58,233 nt of DNA from assembly GCA_051162045.1 (NCBI GenBank), contig JBISDI010000025.1; one strand, 5' to 3'. Shown piece by piece: positions 7,871 to 15,660 of the stretch. Position 1 is the first letter of the stretch. Every line of letters starts with the position of its first letter. This DNA is from Anaerozeibacter quisquiliarum. Lineage in GTDB: Bacteria; Bacillota; Clostridia; Christensenellales; Aristaeellaceae. The notes beneath the pieces were generated by a model. The model made no database searches and was not told the DNA's origin. It saw only the letters and a program-made list of their open reading frames with translations. Made by a program: the position numbers and the translations under genes.

Positions 7871-8293
7871 GTCGATATAAAGAAGCTTGTTTGGCTGTTC
7901 GCGCTGCTCATGCTGCTTCCGGCGGCGGGTTATGCGTCGGAGTTCCGGGATCATGGGAAAGAGCTGTTTTATGTGGGCGTGGCGGATGCCAAGGCCACAT
8001 TGACGATCGGCAGCGGCGGCAAGGCCACCTGCGTGGGATCTGCAAGCCCCACAGCGAGCGGCAGCAAGGTGTCCATTACAGTGAAGCTCCGGCAAAAGAA
8101 GGAAGACGGCGCGTGGGCCGTCATCGGCCGATGGACGGATTCGGGCAGCGGGAAGAACGGCGTCGAAATCAGAGAGACAATGCCGGTCGAGCGTGGATAC
8201 GCCTACCAAGTGGTCATGACCGGCACCGTCCGGGACGCGGCCGGCAAGGTGCTGGACAACATATCGGAAAAATCCTCGGTCAGGCGTTACTGA
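7844..8293 (+). CDS. Small secreted protein (DUF6147-like)
   Basis: Up to 149 residues: a signal peptide (KKLVWLFALLMLLPAAGYA, likely cut after the last Ala), then a compact beta-rich domain with KATLTIGSGGKATCVGSAS, SKVSITVKLRQKKE, WAVIGRW and ERGYAYQVVMTG. This pattern resembles the DUF6147 family of small secreted proteins in Clostridia; role unknown. The start is uncertain: GTG 7844 lies in a terminator-like hairpin loop, and the signal peptide would naturally begin at KKLV, where the preceding codon is ATA (7877), 11 nt after AAGGGAG. Base composition is lower in GC than flanking housekeeping genes. Confidence 0.7.
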   Translation: MKRIEKGVFVDIKKLVWLFALLMLLPAAGYASEFRDHGKELFYVGVADAKATLTIGSGGKATCVGSASPTASGSKVSITVKLRQKKEDGAWAVIGRWTDSGSGKNGVEIRETMPVERGYAYQVVMTGTVRDAAGKVLDNISEKSSVRRY

Positions 8294-8439
8294 GGGCCGG
8301 GCGAACGGGCGATTCACCTTGCGGAGCGCTACGCAGGGTTGGGTTGAAAAATTGCAGGGGGTGTTTGTTGCAAAAACAGGAAGACGACGAAACCGACACG
8401 ATGTTCAGTACGACCGACGATTATGAGGAGGATACAGGT

Positions 8440-8865
8440 ATGAAGAAGGTTGTTTCGTTTCTGTTGGTGGCTGTCTTGACCATGGCCGTTGCGTCGCCTG
8501 CATTCGCCGCAGATGCGTTCTGGCGGTTTACGTTGAAGGACAAGCGAGGGATCCAGGACTCGTATGCCGTCTCGGACAACTGGTTGGAGAAGAAGACGGA
8601 GGCCAAAAAAGCCGCGCTCCTGATGGTGACTTGCAGTCCGAAGCCATCCAGCACAATCCGGGCCTGCATCGTGAATTATGCCGCAACCGCGGCAGTGACA
8701 GAGGGTCTTTGGTATACCTATGGCGGAAAGGCGGCAAAGCCCAAGTTTCTTTCGGTATCCTCTGTGATGGGCAGAGACTTGAGGGCCGCTTTCCGTATGA
8801 ATACGAAGGAGAAGCGAGATGTCTTGACGGGAGAGGGCAAGTACACCGTGGATTATACCGGCTAG
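8440..8865 (+). CDS. Small secreted protein of unknown function
   Basis: 141 residues with a clear signal peptide (MKKVVSFLLVAVLTMAVAS then PAFA, cut before ADAFWRF). The mature part is about 117 residues, rich in Lys, Ser and Thr (FTLKDKRGIQDSY, EKKTEAKKAALLMVTCS, RMNTKEKRDVLTGEGKYTVDYTG). ATG 8440 has GAGGAG nine bases upstream; a longer in-frame acidic leader from about 8370 exists but would bury the signal peptide. Its layout recalls small secreted proteins encoded beside peptide-type ABC transporters, but family membership was not established. It sits between another secreted protein and a lipoprotein in the low-GC island. Confidence 0.7.
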   Translation: MKKVVSFLLVAVLTMAVASPAFAADAFWRFTLKDKRGIQDSYAVSDNWLEKKTEAKKAALLMVTCSPKPSSTIRACIVNYAATAAVTEGLWYTYGGKAAKPKFLSVSSVMGRDLRAAFRMNTKEKRDVLTGEGKYTVDYTG

Positions 8866-8949
8866 CGCTTGAGCGTGAAGCCCAGTACCGCGTGGAATCC
8901 GCCAAGTGGATTGGCGGGTTCCACGCGCGAAGCCGTAGGAGGGATTGCC

Positions 8950-10119
8950 ATGAGAACATGGATCGGGATGCTATTGCTTTGCCTGGCGCCGGCTTGCCTG
9001 TTGACGGGGTGTCAGGCGCCGCCGGAAGACCCATTCCTGAAGGAAACTCAGACCGTCGCCCGTGCAAATCCCGGGGATCCTGTCCCGCTGAAGACAATCC
9101 ATGAGGGGACCCTTAGGCAATTTGTTCACGCCTTTGCCGAGCCCAATTACGGATGGCATATAGCGGCCCAAGTGGATGTTCCCAGCGACCTGGAGCGGTT
9201 CGACGTCATTGCCGTCGGGATCGGAGACGAACTGGATTTTGACGCGCTCATGGCATCCGACGTCCTGCCGAAAGCGCTCGCGGCCGCTGAAACGTACGAA
9301 GATGAGTCGTTGAACTTCGTATCGCCCGCGCCTATACCGGTCAAGGCGCGGATGCACCTGTCGGATGGCGTCGTGCGCTACAGCGTCAACTCCTCCATTG
9401 GACAGTTGAATTATTCCGAAACGGCCCCGGACGATTACTTCGTTGAAGGCCCCGATTTTACGAGCCGACCCGTGGCTCATTCGGGTAACGCGCAAAACTG
9501 CGCGCTGACGCCCGCGCAGGCGACGAACAGGATTCGCGCCTTCCTGGACGGATTGCCCCTGCCCTTCGCCTACGACATTGGGCAGGTTATTGCCCTGTCG
9601 CGGGAAGATCCGCCCGGGCCCGGGCATTATCAGATCCAAATCCGACAAATCGTGGATCGCAAGCCGGTCGCCGTTTTTGACAATTCCTCTTCGATTGGTT
9701 GGGGGCTCAAGGTCGATCCGGGCTACATCCCTTCACAGTTGGGCTCTTATGCCACGGTGTATGATTATGGAATCGAAAACCTCCGGCTGCGTTGGCTGTC
9801 CAATGCCTTCGAGGTTATTCAAGGGGTGGACGGGCTGCTGTCGTTGCCGAATGCCGTAAGCGCAGTGGAGCAGTTTTTGAAGCGGTTGGGCGACGAGGGC
9901 GCGTCTGGAAATTATGCCAGAGCCGCCTTTCCCCGCGCCGACGAAGGCATTGAGATTCACGCCATACGGCTTGAGTACGCGCCGACCAGGCGGGAAGGGG
10001 AACGACTTATCCTGGAACCGTGCTGGTCGTTCGAGGGATGGGGCATTACGCAAAGCTTCTATGGAATACGCGTCAACGCGTTGACGGGTGAAATCGTCAG
10101 CGCGGCGGGAAGGGGTTGA
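8950..10119 (+). CDS. Membrane-anchored lipoprotein of unknown function (possibly DUF6034-like)
   Basis: 389 residues with a lipoprotein signal peptide ending in lipobox LLTGC (Cys21), so the protein should be lipidated and held on the outer face of the membrane. The remainder has no further membrane segments. It shows patterned segments such as LRQFVHAFAEPNYGWHIAAQ and, near the end, PCWSFEGWGITQSFYGIRVN followed by ALTGEIVSA, a typical protease-propeptide-like beta element. ATG 8950 follows TAGGAGG; the upstream ATG in the same frame lacks one. The stop overlaps a possible TTG start of the next gene, so it is coupled to the transporter genes. It may be the extracellular partner of that transporter. 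Confidence 0.75.
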   Translation: MRTWIGMLLLCLAPACLLTGCQAPPEDPFLKETQTVARANPGDPVPLKTIHEGTLRQFVHAFAEPNYGWHIAAQVDVPSDLERFDVIAVGIGDELDFDALMASDVLPKALAAAETYEDESLNFVSPAPIPVKARMHLSDGVVRYSVNSSIGQLNYSETAPDDYFVEGPDFTSRPVAHSGNAQNCALTPAQATNRIRAFLDGLPLPFAYDIGQVIALSREDPPGPGHYQIQIRQIVDRKPVAVFDNSSSIGWGLKVDPGYIPSQLGSYATVYDYGIENLRLRWLSNAFEVIQGVDGLLSLPNAVSAVEQFLKRLGDEGASGNYARAAFPRADEGIEIHAIRLEYAPTRREGERLILEPCWSFEGWGITQSFYGIRVNALTGEIVSAAGRG

Positions 10120-10121
10120 GC

Positions 10122-10856
10122 ATGCGTTTTGCGCGCGTTTTGCGCAGCGATTTGAAGCGCGCCATCCTGTCGCGCCGCTTCGCGCTGGGCGTTGGGCTTG
10201 GGGTATTGATGCTGTATCAACCGGCGTATCCGTTCGGTTTTTTTGACGGCATACGGTTTCAGGGAAGCACCCTGATCGACGCCATACAAGATACCTTCGG
10301 GCTGGGGGCGTTCATCCTGTGCTGCGCAGTGCTTTGCGCGCTGCCGTATGGCGATGTCCACGCCTTAGAGACGGAAGGCGGCGCGTTTCCCTACATCACG
10401 CATCGAACAGGAACCAGGGCCTATCTGCAATCAAAGCTGTTGTCGACCGCAATCTCCGGCGGGGCGGTGCTTTGCGCCGCGTTTTTGACGTTCTGTCTGA
10501 TCCAGGCATTCGCGCTCTCGCCGGAGTTCCCCAGCCCCGCGGATTGGGCGCTGGTCGGTTCGACGATGCTTGAGCTCATGTGCTACGGCGCTTGCTGGTC
10601 GCTGTGCTCGCTCGCCCTGTCGGTCTGGCTGCCCAACCCCTTCGTGGCGCTCGCCGCGCCCTTCTGCATTACGCAGTTTTTGTGGCTCTTCAGCGCGATG
10701 ACCGACTGGGCATACATCGACCCGTCGTCGACAATCGACCGAATGAGCTCCACAGCGCCGATGCCGCTCGTGCATCTCCTCCTGCAGCATTTGGGGTATT
10801 CCTCTATCTTTATCTTGATATTCATGTCAGGGGTGAAGAGAAAAAGATGCGGATAA
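10122..10856 (+). CDS. ABC-2 type transporter membrane subunit 1
   Basis: 244 residues, basic N-terminus (RFARVLRSDLKRAILSRRF), then about six hydrophobic segments, for example FGLGAFILCCAVLCALPYG and LCSLALSVWLPNPFVALAA. No recognised catalytic motif. ATG 10122 follows GAAGGGG; a TTG two codons earlier is possible. The 3' end overlaps the next permease by 10 nt, and an ATPase follows, so these form one exporter. The substrate is unknown; such exporters near small secreted proteins often handle peptides or give self-protection. GC content is lower than in flanking genes. Confidence 0.72.
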   Translation: MRFARVLRSDLKRAILSRRFALGVGLGVLMLYQPAYPFGFFDGIRFQGSTLIDAIQDTFGLGAFILCCAVLCALPYGDVHALETEGGAFPYITHRTGTRAYLQSKLLSTAISGGAVLCAAFLTFCLIQAFALSPEFPSPADWALVGSTMLELMCYGACWSLCSLALSVWLPNPFVALAAPFCITQFLWLFSAMTDWAYIDPSSTIDRMSSTAPMPLVHLLLQHLGYSSIFILIFMSGVKRKRCG

Positions 10857-11668
10857 ACACCGTGTGTTCCGTGGCGCTGTTACAGCTCAAGCGGACGATT
10901 CTATCCCCCAAGGCATGGGTGGCTTTGTTCATCGCAGCATTGATCGGCGCGACCGCCGGCTGGGATCATCTGACGGTCGCGGGGCAGTTGGGCTATCCAT
11001 TCCAAACGTTTGAGCCATTCATCACATTGCTCACCCGGCGCGTGACGACCGTCTTCGTCGTCGTGGGGATTGCGCTTATGCTCAGCGACGCGCCCTTTAC
11101 CGATGCAAGCACGTACTACCTGGTGTTCCGGACCCATCGCCGCGCATGGATGATCGGCATCGCGCTGCACATGTTGCTTACCTGCTTTATTTACTTGCTG
11201 GTCATCCTGCTTTCAAGCGTGTTGATTGGGCTGCCTTTCTCCTACATCCAAAATCAGTGGAGCCCGCTTTCCCAGCTGCTCTGCACCGATCAGACCTTGT
11301 TTCGCCTGCGAAGTCATGCCTTTATCAACTCTAGCCTCATCAATGCGATGACGCCCTACCGGGCGTGCTTCGCGCAACTGGGCTTGACGGCGCTTTACGC
11401 GCTGTGCGTTTGCGCTCTCATGCTGGCGGTCAACGCCAGGGGCAATCGGGCGGGGTTTGCCTTCGCCATGCTGTTTCACGGGCTTATGCTGGTCATGCAT
11501 ATGGACGGGCATCCGATTGGCTCGCGCATCAGCCTGTTTACGTACGCAAGCCTGAACAGCCATTTCCATTCGGGGCTTCATTCAGGCGCGTCCGTCGCCA
11601 TATTTTTGGGCTTTGCGCTTTGCGTGTATGGGCTTTCAATTGGATTGGCGCGCAGGATGGACATATGA
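10847..11668 (+). CDS. ABC-2 type transporter membrane subunit 2
   Basis: 273 residues with five to six predicted membrane segments, including WVALFIAALIGATAGW, VTTVFVVVGIALMLSD, IALHMLLTCFIYLLVILLSS and LGFALCVYGLSIGLA. The ATG at 10847 lies inside the preceding gene's last codons, so translation is coupled. An ATPase gene follows within 40 nt. It differs in sequence from subunit 1 and probably makes a heterodimeric channel with it. No family name could be assigned. Confidence 0.72.
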   Translation: MRINTVCSVALLQLKRTILSPKAWVALFIAALIGATAGWDHLTVAGQLGYPFQTFEPFITLLTRRVTTVFVVVGIALMLSDAPFTDASTYYLVFRTHRRAWMIGIALHMLLTCFIYLLVILLSSVLIGLPFSYIQNQWSPLSQLLCTDQTLFRLRSHAFINSSLINAMTPYRACFAQLGLTALYALCVCALMLAVNARGNRAGFAFAMLFHGLMLVMHMDGHPIGSRISLFTYASLNSHFHSGLHSGASVAIFLGFALCVYGLSIGLARRMDI

Positions 11669-11704
11669 GCGATGGAATATCGGGAGGAACGGGAGGGATA
11701 TTTC

Positions 11705-12346
11705 GTGCAATCCATTATCACCTTATGTGATGTAAGCAAGGTGTTCAAAAAACTGCGGGCGGTCGATCACGTCGACTTGGCATTGACGCCCGGCAAAATC
11801 CATGGAATCATCGGTCGGAACGGAAGCGGCAAAACCGTGCTCATGAAAATGATCTGCGGGCTATATAGACCCAGCGGCGGAACCATAACCGTGCGGGGCA
11901 AACGCGTGGGCGTTGATGTGGAAATCCCCGAGCGCATGGGCATCTTGATCGAGACCCCGGGATTCTTGCCGTTCTATTCAGGCAGAAAGAATCTGCGTAT
12001 TTTGGCGGAGTTGAACGGCGCGTGTACGCGCGCCCGGGTTGACGAGGTGATTTTGATGGTCGGGTTGATACCCACGGAGCCAAAGCATGTATCCAAGTAC
12101 TCCTTAGGGATGAAGCAGCGCCTGGGCATCGCGCAGGCCATCATGGAAGACCCGGACCTTTTGATCCTGGACGAGCCGATGAACGGCCTGGACAACGCGG
12201 GGGTCCGGGACATGCGCGAGCTGTTCCTGGGCCTCAAGGCACGCGGCAAGACCATCCTGCTGGCCAGCCACAACCGGGAGGACATCGAAGCGCTGTGCGA
12301 CACCGTCTGCGAGATGGACGCCGGCAGGCTGACGCGCGTGCGGTAG
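11705..12346 (+). CDS. ABC transporter ATP-binding protein
   Basis: ATPase of the preceding permeases. Seen: Walker A GRNGSGKT, Q-loop region GILIETPGFL, signature YSLGMKQRLGIAQ, Walker B LLILDEPMNGLD and H-loop LLASHN. Start taken as GTG 11705 because GGGAGGGA lies six bases before it and the product begins QSIITLCDVSKVFKK; ATG 11672 would add 11 residues without a good ribosome site. 213 residues, short for the family but complete through the H-loop. It is the last gene of the low-GC island and nearly meets the convergent DNA glycosylase gene (12-nt gap). Confidence 0.92.
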   Translation: MQSIITLCDVSKVFKKLRAVDHVDLALTPGKIHGIIGRNGSGKTVLMKMICGLYRPSGGTITVRGKRVGVDVEIPERMGILIETPGFLPFYSGRKNLRILAELNGACTRARVDEVILMVGLIPTEPKHVSKYSLGMKQRLGIAQAIMEDPDLLILDEPMNGLDNAGVRDMRELFLGLKARGKTILLASHNREDIEALCDTVCEMDAGRLTRVR

Positions 12347-12357
12347 CGGTCGTGGTC

Positions 12358-12861
12358 CTACAATTGCGGCTTAGCATCGCTTCCGCCCAGCAGCGCTTGC
12401 GCCCACCGCTCGCGCTTTTGCGCGTAGGGCAGCGTGTAGGCGGGACTGGTCGATGGCAGGCGGACGGCCTCGATCGGCAGCGCGGCGAAGTGACGGCGGT
12501 ACAGCGCGAACGCCGTGCCGCCGTTGAGCAGCACGCGGGAAATCCCCGGACAGCGCGCAAGCAACGCGGGGATGTCGTTGGGCGTGACGTCGCGGATGTC
12601 GGCGTCCATCGAGCCGGGCCGCGCGCACGAATGGGCCACGTCCCACAGCGCGATGCGGTGTCCGATCAGCAGCGCCTTCTTCTGCGCGATTTCAGTTGGC
12701 CGCTCACATCCCAGCACGTCGGCCAATATCTTCCAGAATGCGTTCTGCGGATGCGCGTAGTAGAATCCTTTTTGAAGCGACTGCACACTCGGCGCGGTGC
12801 CCAGGATCAACAGCCGCGCGTCCGCGCGGTATACCGCCTCATACGAAAAAACCCTTTCCAT
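12358..12861 (-). CDS. DNA-deoxyinosine glycosylase / Mug-like uracil-DNA glycosylase family
   Basis: 167 residues. Motif A ARLLILGTAPSVQSLQKG and HPQNAFWKIL are characteristic of the hypoxanthine-DNA glycosylase (UDG family 6) group, which removes deaminated adenine from DNA. The C-terminal motif RLPSTSPAYT is the second active-site region. The -10 element is only seven bases from the ATG and no ribosome site precedes the start, so the mRNA may be leaderless. The gene is isolated, convergent with the ABC ATPase and divergent from the glycosyltransferase. Confidence 0.88.
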   Translation of the reverse strand: MERVFSYEAVYRADARLLILGTAPSVQSLQKGFYYAHPQNAFWKILADVLGCERPTEIAQKKALLIGHRIALWDVAHSCARPGSMDADIRDVTPNDIPALLARCPGISRVLLNGGTAFALYRRHFAALPIEAVRLPSTSPAYTLPYAQKRERWAQALLGGSDAKPQL

Positions 12862-12868
12862 GATTAGA

Positions 12869-12897
12869 ATTATACCAGAGGATGATTAAAGAAGAAA
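12869..12897 (-). promoter_or_regulatory. Promoter immediately adjacent to the glycosylase start (leaderless mRNA candidate)
   Basis: Minus strand: TTTCTT (12897-12892), 17 nt, TATAAT (12874-12869). Transcription would begin about at the ATG (12861). No purine-rich ribosome site lies between. Confidence 0.5.
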
Positions 12898-12904
12898 GCG
12901 CGCC

Positions 12905-12933
12905 TTCCCAAACGCGCCCTTATCCTGTATAAT
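12905..12933 (+). promoter_or_regulatory. Promoter of the glycosyltransferase gene
   Basis: Perfect TATAAT (12928-12933) 17 nt after a weak TTCCCA (12905-12910); the gene start is 55 nt downstream. The -10 is convincing, the -35 is poor. Confidence 0.5.
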
Positions 12934-12988
12934 GGGTGCACCGACACACCGCCGGGCGGCGCGGACGACATTCCGGGGAGGGAGTTCC

Positions 12989-14203
12989 TTGAAAAAGATC
13001 ATGATTCTGTCCAGCGTATACACCGGGCACGGGCACGCCTCGATTGCGCAGTCGATCGCCGAGCAGCTCGATCAGTTTGACGACGTGCGCTACGAGGTGG
13101 TCGACGGGTTTACGCTGATCGGCAAGGCCGGCATCCAGATCTCGAAGATCTACGGCCCGATCACGCGCAACGCCCGGGATTTGTGGAAGATGACCTACGC
13201 GCTGTCCGACCACTACCCGCGCGCGCTGACCGAAGCGGTCACCGCGGCCATCCACGACCGGTTTCTCCAGAAGCTCAGCCAGTTTATGCCCGACCTGATC
13301 CTTACGGTTCACTCGCTGTTCAACGGCAGCGTGATCGATCTTTTGAGCTTCTACGGGCTGGACATTCCGGTGTACGTGTTGCAGGCGGATATCATCAACA
13401 TCCACGGCTCCTGGTGCGACCCGCGCGCCGCGCTCACGCTGTGCCCCACCCACGAGGCCTACGACAGTTCGATCCAGCGCGGCATGCCCGAGCAGAAGCT
13501 CAAGCTGTGCGGCTTCCCCACGCGCGCCCAGTTTACCGAGGCGGCGCGCGCGGCAAAGCCGGGCGGCGAATACGACGGCACGCGAGCGCTGAATTGCCTG
13601 ATGATGAGCGGCGGCGAGGGCAGCGGCAATATGCTGCGCTACGCCCGCTGCCTGCTCAAGCATGTGGATATGCGCCTCACGATCATCTGCGGGCGCAACG
13701 AGCGGCTCAAGGCGACGCTCGAGCAGGAACTGAGCGAGTACCGGGACCGGCTGACCGTACATGGGTTTTTGACCAATGTGCACGAGCCCATGCTTAAAAG
13801 CGACCTGGTCATCGCGCGCGGCAGCCCCAACACGCTGATGGAGGCGGTGGTGCTGAACGTGCCGCTGCTGATTACCGGCGCGCTGCCGGGCCAGGAGGCC
13901 GAGAACCCGGCGGTCATGGTGGCGCACGGCCTGGGCGTGGTGTGCGAGCACCCCGAATCGGCGCCCGCGATCGTGAACACGCTGATGCGGGACGGCGGCA
14001 AGCGCCTGCAAGAGATCCGCGCGGCGCAGCGCGCCTACCGCAACCTCGACAACGCCAAGGACATCGCGGAGCTGCTGCGCGCCGAGGCGATGCCCTGCGA
14101 CCGCGCCACGCCGCGCAAGCGCATGATGCTGCTGCGCCGCGCAGGCGGACGCGCGTCGAAGCCGGCCGCGCAGCTGGGCAGGGCCAGGGGATTGGAAGAG
14201 TAG
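12989..14203 (+). CDS. UgtP/MGD synthase-type glycosyltransferase
   Basis: 404 residues, GT28/MurG-like fold. The N-terminal MGDG-synthase domain has KKIMILSSVYTGHGHASIAQSI; the C-terminal nucleotide-sugar domain has MMSGGEGSGNM, VHGFLTNVHEPM and LVIARGSPNTLMEAV. Such enzymes add sugar from a UDP-sugar to diacylglycerol at the inner membrane face, making glycolipid anchors. Start taken as TTG 12989 because GGGGAGGGA precedes it by the right distance; ATG 13001 is the alternative. Exact lipid product unknown. A dispersed hairpin repeat follows. Confidence 0.85.
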   Translation: MKKIMILSSVYTGHGHASIAQSIAEQLDQFDDVRYEVVDGFTLIGKAGIQISKIYGPITRNARDLWKMTYALSDHYPRALTEAVTAAIHDRFLQKLSQFMPDLILTVHSLFNGSVIDLLSFYGLDIPVYVLQADIINIHGSWCDPRAALTLCPTHEAYDSSIQRGMPEQKLKLCGFPTRAQFTEAARAAKPGGEYDGTRALNCLMMSGGEGSGNMLRYARCLLKHVDMRLTIICGRNERLKATLEQELSEYRDRLTVHGFLTNVHEPMLKSDLVIARGSPNTLMEAVVLNVPLLITGALPGQEAENPAVMVAHGLGVVCEHPESAPAIVNTLMRDGGKRLQEIRAAQRAYRNLDNAKDIAELLRAEAMPCDRATPRKRMMLLRRAGGRASKPAAQLGRARGLEE

Positions 14204-14212
14204 GGGGCGGGG

Positions 14213-14280
14213 GCCCGCATGAGCGATGACGGTCGTCCAGAGGGCTGCGCCCTCTGGACGATCAACACGCTCGCGCGGGC
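14213..14280. repeat. Dispersed intergenic hairpin repeat, copy 2 (plus orientation)
   Basis: Perfect 13-bp inner stem TCGTCCAGAGGGC (14233-14245) with 14249-14261 around a TGC loop; outer arms GCCCGCATGAGCG and CGCTCGCGCGGGC. It lies between the convergent glycosyltransferase and xdhC genes. The arm TCG/CGA replaces the GGAG/CTCC of copy 1 on both sides. Confidence 0.82.
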
Positions 14281-14289
14281 GGCAATCCT

Positions 14290-14772
14290 CTATACCCCGA
14301 CCACCTTGTGCGTCTCGTTGACCACGCGCTCCACCGCGTTCAGAATGTTCTGATAGCCGGTGCAGCGGCACAAATGCCCCGAAATCAGCCGGCGCAGTTC
14401 GTCCCGCGTGTAGCGCTTGCCCGAGCCCACGATCTCCACCGCGGTCATGATGAGCCCGGGCGTGCAGAAACCGCACTGCACCGCGGCCTCGTCCACAAAC
14501 GCCTGCTGGATCGCGCTCAGCTCCCCGTTCGGGCCGGTGATGCCCTCTACGGTCAGCACCGACCTGCCCTCGGCCCACACACTCAAATAGATGCAGCTGT
14601 CGATCGCGCGCCCGTCCACCAGCACCGTGCACGCGCCGCACTCGCCCACCTCGCAGCCCTTCTTCACGCTGGTCAGATTCAGCCGATTGCGCAAGGTGTC
14701 GGCCAGCGACTCGCGCTCGTCGATCGCCAACTCCGTCTCCTTGCCGTTGACCGTCATCCTGATGATCTTCAC
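14290..14772 (-). CDS. xdhC: Xanthine dehydrogenase, [2Fe-2S] subunit
   Basis: 160 residues with two iron-sulfur centres. The N-terminal plant-type cluster is CEVGECGACTVLVDG; the C-terminal cluster is QCGFCTPG plus HLCRCTGYQNI. It passes electrons from the molybdenum to the FAD subunit. Starts with GTG 14772, overlapping the xdhB stop (GTGA). Last gene of the guaD-xdhA-xdhB-xdhC operon; a hairpin repeat follows. Family membership is certain; xanthine as substrate is inferred from the guanine deaminase upstream. Confidence 0.93.
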   Translation of the reverse strand: MKIIRMTVNGKETELAIDERESLADTLRNRLNLTSVKKGCEVGECGACTVLVDGRAIDSCIYLSVWAEGRSVLTVEGITGPNGELSAIQQAFVDEAAVQCGFCTPGLIMTAVEIVGSGKRYTRDELRRLISGHLCRCTGYQNILNAVERVVNETHKVVGV

Positions 14773-15647
14773 GCGCCGTCGCCCCCCTTGTTGATGATCG
14801 CCTGCTTGAGAGCGCGCGCCGCGAGCTCTCGAACCAGTTGCAGCCGGAACTCCCTGCTGGCGCGCCAGCTGGTTCGGGGCGTGACCTCATGAAGCGCCCT
14901 CTCGCCCAGCAGCCGTCCGGTTTCTTCATCCGGCGCGCGGCCGATCACGGCGGCCTCCGCCATGGGGCAGCGGATCGGAATCGGCGCGGCCACGCCGTAG
15001 GCCAGCCGGATGTCCTCGATCACGCCGCCTTCAAGCTTCACTTGCACCGCGCAGCCCAGCGTGGCGATGTCCATCGCCTCGCGCATCGCGTACTTGATGT
15101 AGTGGCCCGAGAAACCCTCATAGTCGCGCCGCGCGATGCGTATGCGCGTGAGCAGCTCGCCGCGGCCCAAATGCACCCGGCCCGGCCCGGCATAGAAGTC
15201 CTTGAGCGCCGTCGTGCGCGTCCCATCGGGGCCCTGGATGACCAGTTCGGCGTTCAGGGTCAGCAGTGCCGGCGCGCTGTCGGCGCTGGTCACGCCGTTT
15301 ACGATGTTGCCCCCGATCGTGCCGCTGTTGCGCAGCTGCGGCCCGCCCGCCTGGTCGGTGGCGTACCCGAGCGCCGGGATCCACTGTTGCACGATGGCCG
15401 ACTCCGTCACGCCCGCGAACGTGGTCGCGGGTCCGATCGCGATCGTGCCGCCTTTCTCCATGCTCACCCCTTCGAGCGCCTTGATCCCGTGGATGCTCAC
15501 CAACGAGCAACCCGCGAGCTTGCCCTCGCGGATCCGGATCAGCACGTCGCTGCCCCCGCAGATCACCCGCGCGTTTTCGTCTTCCATGAGCAGCGCGATC
15601 GCGTGCTCGACGCTCGTTGCCTGAGTGAGCTTTTCAAAGTCGTACAT
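14769..15647 (-). CDS. xdhB: Xanthine dehydrogenase, FAD subunit
   Basis: 292 residues, CO dehydrogenase-type flavoprotein fold. Seen: ARVICGGSDVLIRIREGK (FAD diphosphate loop), LRNSGTIGGNIVNG and SADSAPALLTLNAELV, followed by the C-terminal FAD domain. ATG 15647 is used; the longer in-frame extension into xdhA is rejected. It lies 13 nt after the xdhA stop and overlaps xdhC by 4 nt, so the three subunits are translationally linked. Confidence 0.94.
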   Translation of the reverse strand: MYDFEKLTQATSVEHAIALLMEDENARVICGGSDVLIRIREGKLAGCSLVSIHGIKALEGVSMEKGGTIAIGPATTFAGVTESAIVQQWIPALGYATDQAGGPQLRNSGTIGGNIVNGVTSADSAPALLTLNAELVIQGPDGTRTTALKDFYAGPGRVHLGRGELLTRIRIARRDYEGFSGHYIKYAMREAMDIATLGCAVQVKLEGGVIEDIRLAYGVAAPIPIRCPMAEAAVIGRAPDEETGRLLGERALHEVTPRTSWRASREFRLQLVRELAARALKQAIINKGGDGA

Positions 15648-15660
15648 GGCGCTTCCCCCT

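Noticed and set aside
8440..8865. Bacteriocin gene with dedicated immunity transporter
   Set aside because: The secreted protein and the ABC genes suggest it, but no toxin family motif, leader cleavage site or immunity gene could be named; kept only as a hypothesis for the island.
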